This document shows, piece after piece, positions 34,347 through 42,854 of a DNA stretch of 42,893 nt. Source of the DNA: CAZLYK01 sp964563495 (GTDB lineage Bacteria > Acidobacteriota > Blastocatellia > RBC074). Under the pieces are notes generated by a model. That model had not been told where the DNA came from and did no database searches. It worked only from the letters and a program-made list of their open reading frames with translations. How positions within the stretch are numbered: the first letter of the stretch is position 1; every line of letters begins with the position of its first letter. The translations under genes were made by a program, and so were the position numbers. Location: positions 1 to 42,893 of the forward strand of contig CAZLYK010000037.1 in NCBI GenBank assembly GCA_964563495.1. Reading direction: 5' to 3'.

Positions 34347-34448
34347 AGAAAATAGACAGGATTAACAGGATTTTCACAGGATTTTGTTCTGCCTTGTCTT
34401 TGATCCGGTTTAATCCTGTGAAAATCCTGTTAATCCTGTCTATTTTCT
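34347..34448. repeat. Long inverted repeat (37-bp arms, 28-nt loop) between convergent genes
   Basis: The left arm (34347-34383) and right arm (34412-34448) are perfect reverse complements built from AGACAGGATT/AATCCTGTCT words. The element starts 18 nt after the PRODH-like stop and faces the convergent deacetylase. It would form a very stable hairpin in RNA from either strand, suiting a bidirectional terminator or a mobile palindromic element. The same words recur at 13988, 41469 and 42839. Confidence 0.9.
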
Positions 34449-34478
34449 TCCTTTGATCTACTCATTCAGGTGAAAACC

Positions 34479-34516
34479 GCGATAATCCTCTCGAAATCCC
34501 CTTAATCCTCTCTATT
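34479..34516 (+). repeat. Decayed copy of the same repeat
   Basis: The sequence AATCCTCTCGAAATCCCC and TTAATCCTCTCTATTTC follow the word order of the right arm at 34412-34448 with several substitutions (CTC for CTG). It ends just before the deacetylase stop codon (34517-34519). It seems an older copy next to the intact one. Confidence 0.6.
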
Positions 34517-35542
34517 TCACCTCGCGATCGATGCTGAGATGCCGGTCAGCCAGCCCTCGAACTCAATCATCGATTGTTTCGAGGTATCGATAAATCTCGG
34601 AAGTAAGAGGTGATGAGACTCTTTTGTCGCCAGCCCGGGAACGCAGGTCGTCGCCGAAATAACCCCCAGATCATTGAGCCAGGGAAAAAACTCTGTTTCA
34701 TAGACTCCGCTCGGGTAGCAGAAGTGTTTGGCGGCCTGGCCCACCAGCGTTTTGATCACATTCCGGTTGTCTTCTATCTCGCGATAGAAGAGCTGTTTTT
34801 CGACCGGGACGCGGTGGCGATGGGTGTGCAGCTGAATGTCTATCCCCTGAGCAGCGATCTTTTTTACCTCATCGGGATTGAGAATTTGCATGATTCGTTT
34901 GTCGAGAATCGCGCGATAGTCGATCTTGAGCGCCTGGGCGAGTCTCGACAACAGATCGTTTTTCTCGACGGCTGACATCTGCTGGGTCCGGGTGTATTGA
35001 AAGATTTCGGTTTTGGCTTTGGCTCGATCCTCTTGAATCGAGAGGTCAAACTCCTGGTCTTTGCCGGTGATCTCTCTCAAATTCAATTTTTGATCGCGCC
35101 CTTTCCAGAGAAGATAAGGAGTCATCGGATCGAAGACCGGAAGTTGGACCTGGGCGTAGTATGAGGTTAGGTAGAGGGTGACCGGGAAACCGACCTCTTT
35201 GATGATCGGCAGAGCCTGCTGATAGAAATCGTAATTGCCGTCATCGAAAGTGATCGCCACGCTCTTCTCCGGCAAATCGCCGGCGTAGAGTCGCTGGACG
35301 GCTTCATTGAGCGGCAGCACGTTGTAGCCGCGCTTCTTGATCAACTGCATCCTTGCTCTGAGCAGATCCGCGGGCATGAAGAGCTCGGGATTCCACCTGT
35401 CTTCGTCTTCAATCGATATTCCGTGATATGCAAGGATCAACAGTCTTTCGTGACGCCACTGGCTGTTTTGCACGATCGAAAAAAAACCGGACGTTTTGAG
35501 ACCCCTTAAAATGAGTTGTTTCAATTTTTTGAGCATGGCCAT
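34517..35542 (-). CDS. Polysaccharide deacetylase (NodB/CE4 family), second copy
   Basis: A 341-residue protein on the minus strand. NodB motifs: 'LLILAYHGISIEDEDRW' (30-46), 'SVAITFDDGNYDFYQQALPI' (catalytic and metal Asp), 'GIDIQLHTHRHRVPVE' (His in H-x3-H form) and 'KHFCYPSGVYETEFFPWL'. It differs from the copy at 8578-9639 by TFDDGN for TIDDGY and by its middle insert ('KAKTEIFQYTRTQQ'). No cleavable signal peptide is clear. It could deacetylate the same polymer or a different one; it stands outside the main operon and convergent to it. ATG 35542 or ATG 35536; ribosome site weak. Confidence 0.88.
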   Translation of the reverse strand: MAMLKKLKQLILRGLKTSGFFSIVQNSQWRHERLLILAYHGISIEDEDRWNPELFMPADLLRARMQLIKKRGYNVLPLNEAVQRLYAGDLPEKSVAITFDDGNYDFYQQALPIIKEVGFPVTLYLTSYYAQVQLPVFDPMTPYLLWKGRDQKLNLREITGKDQEFDLSIQEDRAKAKTEIFQYTRTQQMSAVEKNDLLSRLAQALKIDYRAILDKRIMQILNPDEVKKIAAQGIDIQLHTHRHRVPVEKQLFYREIEDNRNVIKTLVGQAAKHFCYPSGVYETEFFPWLNDLGVISATTCVPGLATKESHHLLLPRFIDTSKQSMIEFEGWLTGISASIAR

Positions 35543-35704
35543 ATTGTGGGCGGAGTACCAGTATTTTTTGCTTTAATCAGGAAGGTGCCCGGACTAATTG
35601 GTGAAGAATTAGCTCGGATCGGTGAGGCACGCAATAATATTAGCAATTTGGGCGGTATCAGGGCAAGAATAATCTCATCAGTTTAGTATTGGCGGCGAAG
35701 GGAC

Positions 35705-35728
35705 GGGGGGACGGGGCGACGGGGCGAC
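35705..35728. repeat. GC-rich period-8 array (GGGGNGAC x3)
   Basis: GGGGGGAC, GGGGCGAC, GGGGCGAC follow each other without gaps, then CCCC. The array sits 23 bp beyond the 3' end of the fibronectin/propeller gene. Runs of four or more G could fold as a quadruplex on the plus strand. Similar GGGGCGAC arrays occur in many bacterial genomes as slippage-prone repeats. Confidence 0.65.
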
Positions 35729-35750
35729 CCCAGTCCTTTTGCTGCTCAAA

Positions 35751-38411
35751 TCAGTTGGTCTGGGGGATGCTGAGGATGAATACGTCGCGTTTGCTTCCTC
35801 CCCAGTTGCTGGTGAATACTGCGAAGCGACCGTCCCGGCTGATATTGGCGCGCGGTGAGTCGTAATAGTCAGCAACGTATGACTGGTGATGGGCCAATCG
35901 ACGAACCCGTTTGCTGCCGTCGGTGGCGACCTGGAAGATCTCGTTCCAGAAGGGGCCCCAATCCATCGATGACCCATATGGTCCAAAAGCGCTGACCAGG
36001 ATCCAATCTTCATTTTCGGCCAAAAGGGAGAGGTGGGAGTCCTGGTTCCAGTCGAGCCAGTCGAAGATCGAGAAATAGGAGTGCGGCGATGCGAAGTCGC
36101 GTCTCAATTCTCTGTTCTGCCAGTTATCGTGCCCGATGACTATACCCCTGCCATTGTCGGAATGCCCCGGGTTGTAATCAGGCCCGTTATCGGTCAGATT
36201 TTCGATCGACCCGGTGAGCAGGTCGTGGACCTGGCCCTCGATCGCACTCCTGCCGCTATCGCCTGTCTTGACCATCACCCAGCGGCCCGTCTTGTCGACC
36301 TGCACCTCATCGAGCGAACTGGTGTCTCTGCGGATGATCGTATCGGTCTCTCGTTGCCAGACGATATAGCCGAGATTGTTGTAGTTGCTGTTCTTTCGAG
36401 TAAAGGCGAAGACCTGATCGTCGTCGGACTTGCTCATTTGCCAGAGGTTACTCGAAGGCAGCGGGGTCCTGAAATCCTTAATCAGCGTGTACTCTATCTT
36501 GCCGACGTGATAGCTCCACAGCCTGGTTCCATCCTGGAAGTATAGAATCTGAGGATCGATACTGCTCCAGATCATATCTTCGGTGATCGGGGAGACTCCT
36601 GCCGGCAGTTGCAGGAAGAGCTGGCGTTTGCTGACGATCTTGAACGTCGTCGGGTTGAAGGTATAGAGAATGGCCTTGTTATCGCAGGTCGCCCAGATAT
36701 AGGTACTGTCTTTGTTGAAGCTCGGCCAGTAAGAGTACCGGTTATAGCAATCATTACCATCGCCTGAATCGGTCAGACGCATAATCGTCGTCCCGAATGT
36801 CTGGTCCGGAATCGTCCCTCCGGCGGCGGGCAGTAACGGCGGCGGCGGCGCCGGATGCACATTGTAATCGGTAATCACCTCGATGCCCGGGGACTTGAGC
36901 GTGGTGAAGGTGAGGTTGCCTGAAACCGCTTGATTGCCGCTTGCATCTCCGGATGTGACACGGAAATTATAGAGCGTATTCTCACTCAGCCCCGTCAGCA
37001 TAATTGAGTGATTAGCGACGAGCTGGCTGGCGCCCCTGGTGTTGCCATAACTTGTCGTCAATCCATAATCGACCTGGGAATCGCTGTTCTCATCGGTCAG
37101 CCAGTTGATCGTCGCACTGTCGAGCGTGATGCTGGTGACCTTGAGATTGATGATCGACGGGGCCGTCGTGTCGGGGGCCGCCGGCGTGGTGAAGGTCGAA
37201 TTGGCGGAGGTCGCGAGATTGTTGGAGTTATCCTGCGATTTGACGCGGAAATTGTAGAGCGTGCTCGGGGTCAACCCGGTCAGAGTGAGGCTGTGACTGG
37301 TGACAAGCGTGTTGACCGTGACCGAGCTGCTGTAGGCCTGCGACAAGCCGTAATCGACGGTCGAATTGCTGTTTTCGTTGGTCGTCCAGTTGATCGTCGC
37401 GCTGTTGTGAGTCAGATTCGCGACCGTCAGCCCGCTGATCAACGGCGCCGTCGTATCGGCCGGCGCCGGCGTCGTAAATGTAAAGTTTTGAGATGTCGCC
37501 GATCCCCCGGAAGAGGCGGTTGATAAGACCCTGAATTGATAGACAGTGTTCGGATTCAACCCGGTCAGGGTCACGCTATGGTTGTTGGTTTTCGCCGTGC
37601 CGGCCGGACTGAAATTGCCGTAAGCTGTGGTTGTTCCATACTCGACCCGTGAGGTGGCCGGCAAGTTGGTCGCCCAGGTGATTTGGGCGCTGGTCGTCGA
37701 GAGCGGAGCGCCGCTGACATTAGTGATCGTCAACGCCGGCATGTTCGAATTGCTTGCCTTGAACATGACGTTGTTGATCGTGCCGCCCCGAATCAGAAGA
37801 GCTGTATCGACATAGAGCGGATACGTGGGTTGAGTTTTGCTGATATAGAAGACGTAGCCGTTCTTGTAATATTTGACCACTCCCTTTTCAACCGAGACCT
37901 TAAAGACGTCATTCTTTTGATATGATGCCTGGGTCTTATACTTGTTTAACTCACGAATCTCTATCTTCCTGGAATCGGTCAGTTTGATTGAATAGGCGAT
38001 GTTGTTGAAGTTGGTATCGGCATTGCTCCCGCTCAAACCGATATACCTGATAGTTCCAGCGTCGGTCGCGGTAAACTCTAGATAACCGTCGCCTTCAGCG
38101 AGAAACTGTTCCGAGGTTGCCCCGGCATCCGGACACCCATCACAGCCGCCGGTCTTTTTAAGGGTGTTGCCGGTGGCTGATACATTGGTCAGATTTTCCC
38201 AGACAACCGGTTTCACCAGATCCGAGGTCTCGCCCACGACCATGACCGATGCCCCGGCTGAATGGATGACGGAGTCCTTGAATCCGGCGACCCCGTTGTC
38301 ACCATTTGAGATCACTCCAGGCTCAATCGTCGTCTTCCCGGATGCGAACCAAAGGTTTTGCAGGCATATCGCCAGAGACAGAATAATAATGATGCTTAGC
38401 CTAGTTTTCAT
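35751..38411 (-). CDS. Secreted protein: lectin-like domain, three fibronectin III domains, beta-propeller
   Basis: The protein has 886 residues from ATG 38411. GAGGTG directly upstream decides this start over the GTG at 38417. The signal peptide contains 'IIIILSLAICLQNLWFASG'. Residues about 70-220 form a beta-sandwich-like domain ('DGYLEFTATDAGTIRYIGLS', 'VKYYKNGYVFY') resembling sugar-binding jelly rolls, with a 'CDGCPDAG' Cys pair. Three fibronectin III domains follow (about 227-510), each with 'SATINW'-type and 'LTGLTPSTLYNFRV'-type strands. The last about 370 residues are a WD40/TolB-like propeller: 'TTIMRLTDSGDGND', 'YWPSFNKDSTYIW', 'SKSDDDQVFAFTRKN', 'SPRANISRDGRFAVFTSNWG'. No catalytic motif found. 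Likely extracellular and matrix-binding. The propeller is duplicated in the neighbour at 38904-40118. Confidence 0.85.
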   Translation of the reverse strand: MKTRLSIIIILSLAICLQNLWFASGKTTIEPGVISNGDNGVAGFKDSVIHSAGASVMVVGETSDLVKPVVWENLTNVSATGNTLKKTGGCDGCPDAGATSEQFLAEGDGYLEFTATDAGTIRYIGLSGSNADTNFNNIAYSIKLTDSRKIEIRELNKYKTQASYQKNDVFKVSVEKGVVKYYKNGYVFYISKTQPTYPLYVDTALLIRGGTINNVMFKASNSNMPALTITNVSGAPLSTTSAQITWATNLPATSRVEYGTTTAYGNFSPAGTAKTNNHSVTLTGLNPNTVYQFRVLSTASSGGSATSQNFTFTTPAPADTTAPLISGLTVANLTHNSATINWTTNENSNSTVDYGLSQAYSSSVTVNTLVTSHSLTLTGLTPSTLYNFRVKSQDNSNNLATSANSTFTTPAAPDTTAPSIINLKVTSITLDSATINWLTDENSDSQVDYGLTTSYGNTRGASQLVANHSIMLTGLSENTLYNFRVTSGDASGNQAVSGNLTFTTLKSPGIEVITDYNVHPAPPPPLLPAAGGTIPDQTFGTTIMRLTDSGDGNDCYNRYSYWPSFNKDSTYIWATCDNKAILYTFNPTTFKIVSKRQLFLQLPAGVSPITEDMIWSSIDPQILYFQDGTRLWSYHVGKIEYTLIKDFRTPLPSSNLWQMSKSDDDQVFAFTRKNSNYNNLGYIVWQRETDTIIRRDTSSLDEVQVDKTGRWVMVKTGDSGRSAIEGQVHDLLTGSIENLTDNGPDYNPGHSDNGRGIVIGHDNWQNRELRRDFASPHSYFSIFDWLDWNQDSHLSLLAENEDWILVSAFGPYGSSMDWGPFWNEIFQVATDGSKRVRRLAHHQSYVADYYDSPRANISRDGRFAVFTSNWGGSKRDVFILSIPQTN

Positions 38412-38417
38412 AATCAC

Positions 38418-38903
38418 CTCGAAAAAAGAATCACTCAGTCATGTTCTGTGAGTATTTTTGATACAACTCTTCCCCGGGCGAGCTTCGGACAAACTCCGAC
38501 CTCACTCAGTCGAGCAGTCATTTGGAATAAAGGATTGGCACAGTTGAGCCAATCAAAGACTCAATTGCGAGAAGCACTATTCAGATGGGGTAATTCTGAG
38601 ATGGCGCATACGAGAGAGATCCAAAGGGCTGAAAGGGGCAAATTGGGGAAACCAAGATAAGTCAGCTTATCGACAACAATTTCGCTTTTGGGTGCAGCGA
38701 GCTTGGTGTCTTTATTTCTTCAACATTATACCTCTATATATTAATGAAGCAAGATAAAAATTAGAGAGATGAGACAATGTTAGAACCAGAGGCGAGCCGT
38801 TGGGTAGGATTGGCAGTCAAGGCGAAGCGCCAACCTCAAACTTGATTACCTTGCGCCTGTATAGACGTTCTCTGGCCGGCTGTTTTGCAGGCTGATGAAA
38901 AAA
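38418..38903. other. 486-bp gap between the two propeller genes, with a hairpin
   Basis: No accepted gene; a 70-codon plus-strand frame (38448-38660) has no family resemblance. GATTGGC (38533-38539) and GCCAATC (38548-38554) form a perfect 7-bp dyad about 120 bp before the fibronectin/propeller start; it could be an operator. AT-rich sequence around 38725-38775 may contain a promoter for that minus-strand gene. Confidence 0.45.
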
Positions 38904-40118
38904 TTATTGTGGGATTTGGATAATAAAGACATCCCGACGACCCATCATCCCCCAATTACTTGTCAGGACGGCGAAGCGGCCATCGCGGCTGATGTTGGCG
39001 CGTGGCGAGTCCTCGTAGTCACGAACGATCGATTGATGGTGAGCCAGGTGGCGCACTCTCTTGCTCCCATCAGTCGCCACCAGAAAGACTTCATTCCAGA
39101 ATGGGCCGGATGCCTCAGTGCCGCCCTTACCAAACGAACTGATCAGCATCCAATCCTCATTTTCTGAAAGTAAAGAGTAGTGATTGTCCTGGGTCCAATC
39201 CGGCCATTCAAAGATCGAGATGAATGAATGAGGCTTCGATAGATCGCGGCGCAAGACTCGGTTCAACCAGTTGTCGTGGCCGATGACATAGCCCATTCCC
39301 ATATCCGAATGACCCGGATTGTAGTCCGGTTCATCATCGGTCAGGTTGTCAATCGCTCCAGTTTGCAGATTGAGAACCTGTCCTTCGATCGCGCCTTTCC
39401 CGCTGATCCCTGTTTTGACCAGTAGGTATCGGCCGGTTTTATCGACTTTCACCTCATCCAGAGTGTCTCGATCTTTGCGGATAATCAAATCATCATTCCT
39501 CTTCCAGGCGATGTAGCCGACCACGTTGTAATTTGAATTTTTGAGGGTGAAGGCGAAGACGTTGTCATCGTCGGATTTGCTCATCTGCCAGAGCCTGGTC
39601 GAGGGCAGCGGACCTCTAAAATCCTTGATCGGCATGTAGGTGGATGTATCTACGTTGTAACCCCATAGTCTTTTCCCGTCGTGGAAGTAGAGCAGGTTGG
39701 GCGTTTTACTGCTCCAGATCATATCTTCCGTAATCGGAGAGACCCCGGACGGCAAAAATTGAAAGAGCCTTCTTTTACTGATGACTTTGAAATTTTTCGG
39801 GTCGAAGTAATACAGGTAAGTAGTATCGTCGCTGGTAATCCATAGATAGGTACTGTCCTTATTGAAACTGGGCCAGTAAGAATAACTGACTTGATTGTTC
39901 CGCCCGTCTCTGGCGTCGGTGAGCCTCATAATTGTCGTGTCAAAGGTCGGGTCGACGATTGTTCCACCGGCAGCCGGCAATTTCGGAGGCGGAGGCGTTG
40001 GATAGATATTATTGTCAGTGATCGAACTCGGACTGATTGGTTTTGCGGCGCTTTGTGAGACGACCTGAATATTCGCTACGGTCAGGATGAGGAGAATAAG
40101 TATCGATCTTGATGTCAT
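38904..40118 (-). CDS. Secreted TolB/WD40-like beta-propeller protein
   Basis: The 404-residue protein has a signal peptide ('ILILLILTVANIQVVSQSAA') and then one propeller that aligns along its whole length with the C-terminal half of the upstream-lying fibronectin protein: 'YPTPPPPKLPAAGGTIVDPT', 'YWPSFNKDSTYLWITSDD', 'SGVSPITEDMIWSS', 'RLWQMSKSDDDNVFAFTLKN', 'DYNPGHSDMGMGYVIGHDNW', 'NISRDGRFAVLTSNWGMMGR'. The two genes are a tandem duplication; this one lacks the lectin-like and fibronectin parts. AGGGG precedes ATG 40118. Function unknown; a role at the cell surface or matrix is inferred from the signal peptide and polysaccharide neighbourhood. Confidence 0.85.
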   Translation of the reverse strand: MTSRSILILLILTVANIQVVSQSAAKPISPSSITDNNIYPTPPPPKLPAAGGTIVDPTFDTTIMRLTDARDGRNNQVSYSYWPSFNKDSTYLWITSDDTTYLYYFDPKNFKVISKRRLFQFLPSGVSPITEDMIWSSKTPNLLYFHDGKRLWGYNVDTSTYMPIKDFRGPLPSTRLWQMSKSDDDNVFAFTLKNSNYNVVGYIAWKRNDDLIIRKDRDTLDEVKVDKTGRYLLVKTGISGKGAIEGQVLNLQTGAIDNLTDDEPDYNPGHSDMGMGYVIGHDNWLNRVLRRDLSKPHSFISIFEWPDWTQDNHYSLLSENEDWMLISSFGKGGTEASGPFWNEVFLVATDGSKRVRHLAHHQSIVRDYEDSPRANISRDGRFAVLTSNWGMMGRRDVFIIQIPQ

Positions 40119-40331
40119 GGCAGCCCCTGAAGTTGATTAATTCCGGGCAGGTATGGAGTTGAGGTCTGCCGGAAAGTTTTGGACGAGTATCCGGGGCATT
40201 GATAATCAACTGAGAGTGTAGACCCAATCGACTCAGATCCGCAATTGGCGGAGAGTGATTGGACAGTCTATTAATAAAATGATAAACACCAACAGACGAG
40301 GTTAAATACCGCTGTAAAGGTAGATTAATAG

Positions 40332-40811
40332 ATGCGATTTTGGTTGATCAAATCGGAACCCGAATGTTTTTCCATTGATGACCTGGCCGGGGCCCCCAAA
40401 AAGACGACGTTCTGGGACGGCGTGCGCAATTATCAGGCGAGAAACTTCATGCGCGAGATGGAGGTCGGCGATCAGGCATTTTTTTATCACAGCAATACCG
40501 AGCCAACCTGCATTGTCGGAATCGTCGAGGTCGTCAAGAAGGCTTATCCTGATCACACGGCGCTCGACCCCAGGGAAGATCATTACGACCCGAAAGCGAC
40601 CCCTGCAAATCCGATCTGGGAGATGGTCGACGTCAAGTTCGTCAGGAAATTCGATCATCCGCTGACGCTCGAGGCATTGCGAACGGTCCCTGGGCTGGAA
40701 AAAATGGAGCTTTTGCGTAAAGGATCGCGGCTGTCCGTCCAACCCGTCAGCCCGGAAGAATGGAAGATCGTTGTCAATTTCGCCGATCAAAAATCCAAAC
40801 CTAAAAAATAA
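40332..40811 (+). CDS. EVE-domain protein (thymocyte nuclear protein 1-like)
   Basis: A 159-residue single-domain protein. The EVE fold, related to YTH/PUA, is shown by 'MRFWLIKSEPECFSIDDL', 'FWDGVRNYQARNFMREMEVG', 'DQAFFYHSN', 'CIVGIVEVVKKAYPDHTALD' and 'LEALRTVPGLEKMELLRKGS'. Known EVE proteins are thought to bind modified bases in DNA or RNA; in bacteria they often lie near repair or restriction genes. Here it overlaps nth by one base (TAA/ATG at 40811), so a link to DNA base repair is plausible. AAAGG lies upstream of the ATG. Confidence 0.92.
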   Translation: MRFWLIKSEPECFSIDDLAGAPKKTTFWDGVRNYQARNFMREMEVGDQAFFYHSNTEPTCIVGIVEVVKKAYPDHTALDPREDHYDPKATPANPIWEMVDVKFVRKFDHPLTLEALRTVPGLEKMELLRKGSRLSVQPVSPEEWKIVVNFADQKSKPKK

Positions 40812-41473
40812 TGAAAGCGACACAGTCAGAATTGCAGGAGCGAGTCAAACCGATAATACGGGCTTTAAAAAAGCAGTATCCGGTGGTGAAGACCGCGCTC
40901 AACCACTCAAATCCCCTCGAATTACTGATTGCGACTATTCTTTCAGCCCAGTGCACCGACGAGCGGGTTAACATCGTCACGGCTACACTCTTCAGGAAAT
41001 ACCAGCGATGCGAAGATTTTATCGCTGTCTCACAAAACGAGTTGGAGAAAGATATCAATTCGGTCAATTTTTTTCGCAACAAGTCCCGAGCCATACAGGG
41101 AGCCTGCCGGGCGATACTTGAAAAACATGGCGGCCAGGTTCCGGCGACGCTGGAAGACCTGACCCGGCTGCCCGGTGTTGGCCGAAAGACCGCCAATGTG
41201 GTCCTGGGTAGCGCCTTCGGCATCCCGTCGGGCGTAGTTGTAGACACTCACGTTGCGCGGTTGTCGGAGAGGCTTGGGTTGACGCGCCACAAGCAGCCGG
41301 AGAAGATCGAGGTCGATCTCATCGAGATCCTCCCCAAAAAAGAGTGGATCGATTTCTCGCACCGGCTGATCCAGCACGGCCGGCAGATCTGCAAAGCGCG
41401 CAAGCCTGATTGCCCCAATTGCGTACTGGAAAAATACTGCCCATCCTCGACCCTCAAGGCAGAAGGAAAATAG
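40811..41473 (+). CDS. nth: Endonuclease III (DNA glycosylase/AP lyase)
   Basis: Removes oxidised pyrimidines and nicks AP sites in base-excision repair. Of 220 residues: 'NPLELLIATILSAQCTDERV', then the helix-hairpin-helix 'LPGVGRKTANVVLGSAFGIP' with the catalytic Lys, and 'GVVVDTHVARLSERLGL' with the catalytic Asp. The C-terminal [4Fe-4S] loop has the full Cys pattern C-x6-C-x2-C-x5-C ('CKARKPDCPNCVLEKYC'). The length is normal. The start shares one base with the EVE stop. The stop codon TAG (41471-41473) lies inside the palindromic repeat at 41469-41550. Confidence 0.97.
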   Translation: MKATQSELQERVKPIIRALKKQYPVVKTALNHSNPLELLIATILSAQCTDERVNIVTATLFRKYQRCEDFIAVSQNELEKDINSVNFFRNKSRAIQGACRAILEKHGGQVPATLEDLTRLPGVGRKTANVVLGSAFGIPSGVVVDTHVARLSERLGLTRHKQPEKIEVDLIEILPKKEWIDFSHRLIQHGRQICKARKPDCPNCVLEKYCPSSTLKAEGK

Positions 41474-41550
41474 ACAGGAATGACAGGATTTCTGCAGGAT
41501 TTAACAGGATCCTGTTAAATCCTGCAGAAATCCTGTCATTCCTGTCTATT
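41469..41550. repeat. Perfect 82-bp palindrome between convergent nth and phosphatase
   Basis: Positions 41469-41509 and 41510-41550 are exact reverse complements with no loop (centre AACAGGATCCTGTT). The nth stop codon (41471-41473) and the phosphatase stop codon (41546-41548, minus) are the same TAG of each arm. The words match the repeat at 34347-34448. It should act as a strong hairpin for both transcripts. Confidence 0.95.
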
Positions 41551-42325
41551 CATTGATCAGGCGGAGGATTTGCTCGTGGAGCACACGATTGGCGGCCAGA
41601 CCTTGACCGGTGCTGAAGTCCAGATCGCCTTTGAGCGTCGAGAAGATCCCGCCGGCCCCCTGCAGAATCGGCGGCATCGGCGCGACGTCATAATAGGCCA
41701 GCGCACCCGGCTCCACCATGACATCCGCCAACCCACAAGCGACCAGGAAGTATCCGTAGCAATCACCAAACCCCCGGACCAGCCGGACCCTCTGGCTGAG
41801 CCTGACGAGCGCATCATTGCCGGCCGGGGCAATCAGTGTTCGGGGATCGGTGATGATCATCGTGGCTTCGGACAGATTGGCGGTTTTCGAGACGTAGCAT
41901 CTTTCTCCATTGAGGAAGGTTCCGGTTTCAGCCGACCCGATCAGCAGCTGGTCCTGAATCGGGAAGTAGATCGAGCCGAGCACCAGCTCGCCTTCGCATT
42001 CGAGCGCGATCATGGTCCCGAAGAGCGGTGTCCGCATGACAAACGACTTTGTCCCATCGATCGGATCGATGATCCAGCGATATGCGCTGCTCTTCTTTGT
42101 CTCACCATATTCCTCACCCAGGATCGAGTAGTCCGGGAAGCGCTTTTCCAGAGACTCGCGAAGAAAGAGCTCGATCTCGCGATCGGCTCGGGTGACCGGG
42201 CTGTCATCTTGCTTGTGTTCGATCTCGTATTGTGAACTGTAATACCGGCGGGCGATCGCTCCGGCCTCCGCGCTGAGCTCGCCGAGAATTGTGAAGTAAG
42301 AAAATATTTTATCCATATCGTCCAT
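41546..42325 (-). CDS. hisN: Inositol monophosphatase-family phosphatase (HisN-like)
   Basis: A Mg-dependent phosphatase of about 259 residues. Motifs: metal-binding 'SILGEEYGE', 'WIIDPIDGTKSFVMRTPLFG' (signature DPIDGT) and the second signature in HisN form, 'ALAYYDVAPMPPILQGAGG'. The P-x-x-x-GAGG variant favours histidinol-phosphate phosphatase of the IMPase type (TIGR02067, from memory) over inositol or nucleotide phosphatases, though no other his genes are here. ATG 42325 is used; ATG 42316 and a longer start at 42364 are possible. Its stop codon is inside the palindrome. Confidence 0.88.
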   Translation of the reverse strand: MDDMDKIFSYFTILGELSAEAGAIARRYYSSQYEIEHKQDDSPVTRADREIELFLRESLEKRFPDYSILGEEYGETKKSSAYRWIIDPIDGTKSFVMRTPLFGTMIALECEGELVLGSIYFPIQDQLLIGSAETGTFLNGERCYVSKTANLSEATMIITDPRTLIAPAGNDALVRLSQRVRLVRGFGDCYGYFLVACGLADVMVEPGALAYYDVAPMPPILQGAGGIFSTLKGDLDFSTGQGLAANRVLHEQILRLINE

Positions 42326-42428
42326 CGATTGTAGCGTGAATCGCCGGGAGGGGACAAAGGCCATTTGCGCCGCGTCGCCGGTTCGGCAGTCTGATCATGA
42401 GTCGGGATCGAGTGTGTTAAACTTTGGA

Positions 42429-42854
42429 ATGATCAAATCTAATTGCACACCGGGGATCACGGTCAAACCATCAAAGATCGACGGCCAAGGATGTTTTGCG
42501 ACGATTAGGTTTCAGAAAGGGCGCAAGATTGCTGAGTATGCCGGGGAGAAGATCTCACGCCGGGAGATCGCGAGAAGGTTGAAAGGGAAGCGGCGTATTC
42601 ACATTTGCGGCTTGAATTCGTACTGGGCGATCGATGGAGGCGTGGGCGGCAACGGCACTCAATTCATCAATCATTCCTGCGAGCCGAACTGCTACGTCAA
42701 GATCGTGCACGATCACATCCTCTTCTTCGCCCTCCGTGAGATCAAACCGGGCGAAGAGATCCTGCTCGATTACGAGCAATCCTATCATTCCAACCGGAAA
42801 TCATGCTCTTGCGGCGCACCCTCCTGCCGCGGGCGGATAAATAGACAGGATTGA
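42429..42854 (+). CDS. SET-domain protein-lysine methyltransferase with post-SET cysteines
   Basis: The protein has 141 residues from ATG 42429 (TTTGGA upstream); an upstream in-frame frame to 42336 overlaps the divergent phosphatase start and seems non-coding. SET motifs: 'SKIDGQGCFATIRFQKGRKI' (SAM-binding GxG), 'AEYAGEKIS', 'NGTQFINHSCEPNCYVKIV' (NHSC-x-PN) and 'GEEILLDYEQSY'. A post-SET 'SCSCGAPSCRG' gives C-x-C-x4-C, which with the NHSC Cys could bind zinc as in eukaryotic histone methyltransferases. The bacterial target is unknown. The last codons and the TGA stop are inside a repeat copy (42839 onward). Confidence 0.9.
   Translation: MIKSNCTPGITVKPSKIDGQGCFATIRFQKGRKIAEYAGEKISRREIARRLKGKRRIHICGLNSYWAIDGGVGGNGTQFINHSCEPNCYVKIVHDHILFFALREIKPGEEILLDYEQSYHSNRKSCSCGAPSCRGRINRQD

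Noticed and set aside
34347..34516. CRISPR-like reading of the clustered repeats
   Set aside because: Units are inverted arms with one loop, not evenly spaced direct repeats with unique spacers; no cas genes.
38448..38660. 70-codon plus-strand frame between propeller genes
   Set aside because: No ribosome site or recognisable domain, and it runs through a dyad.
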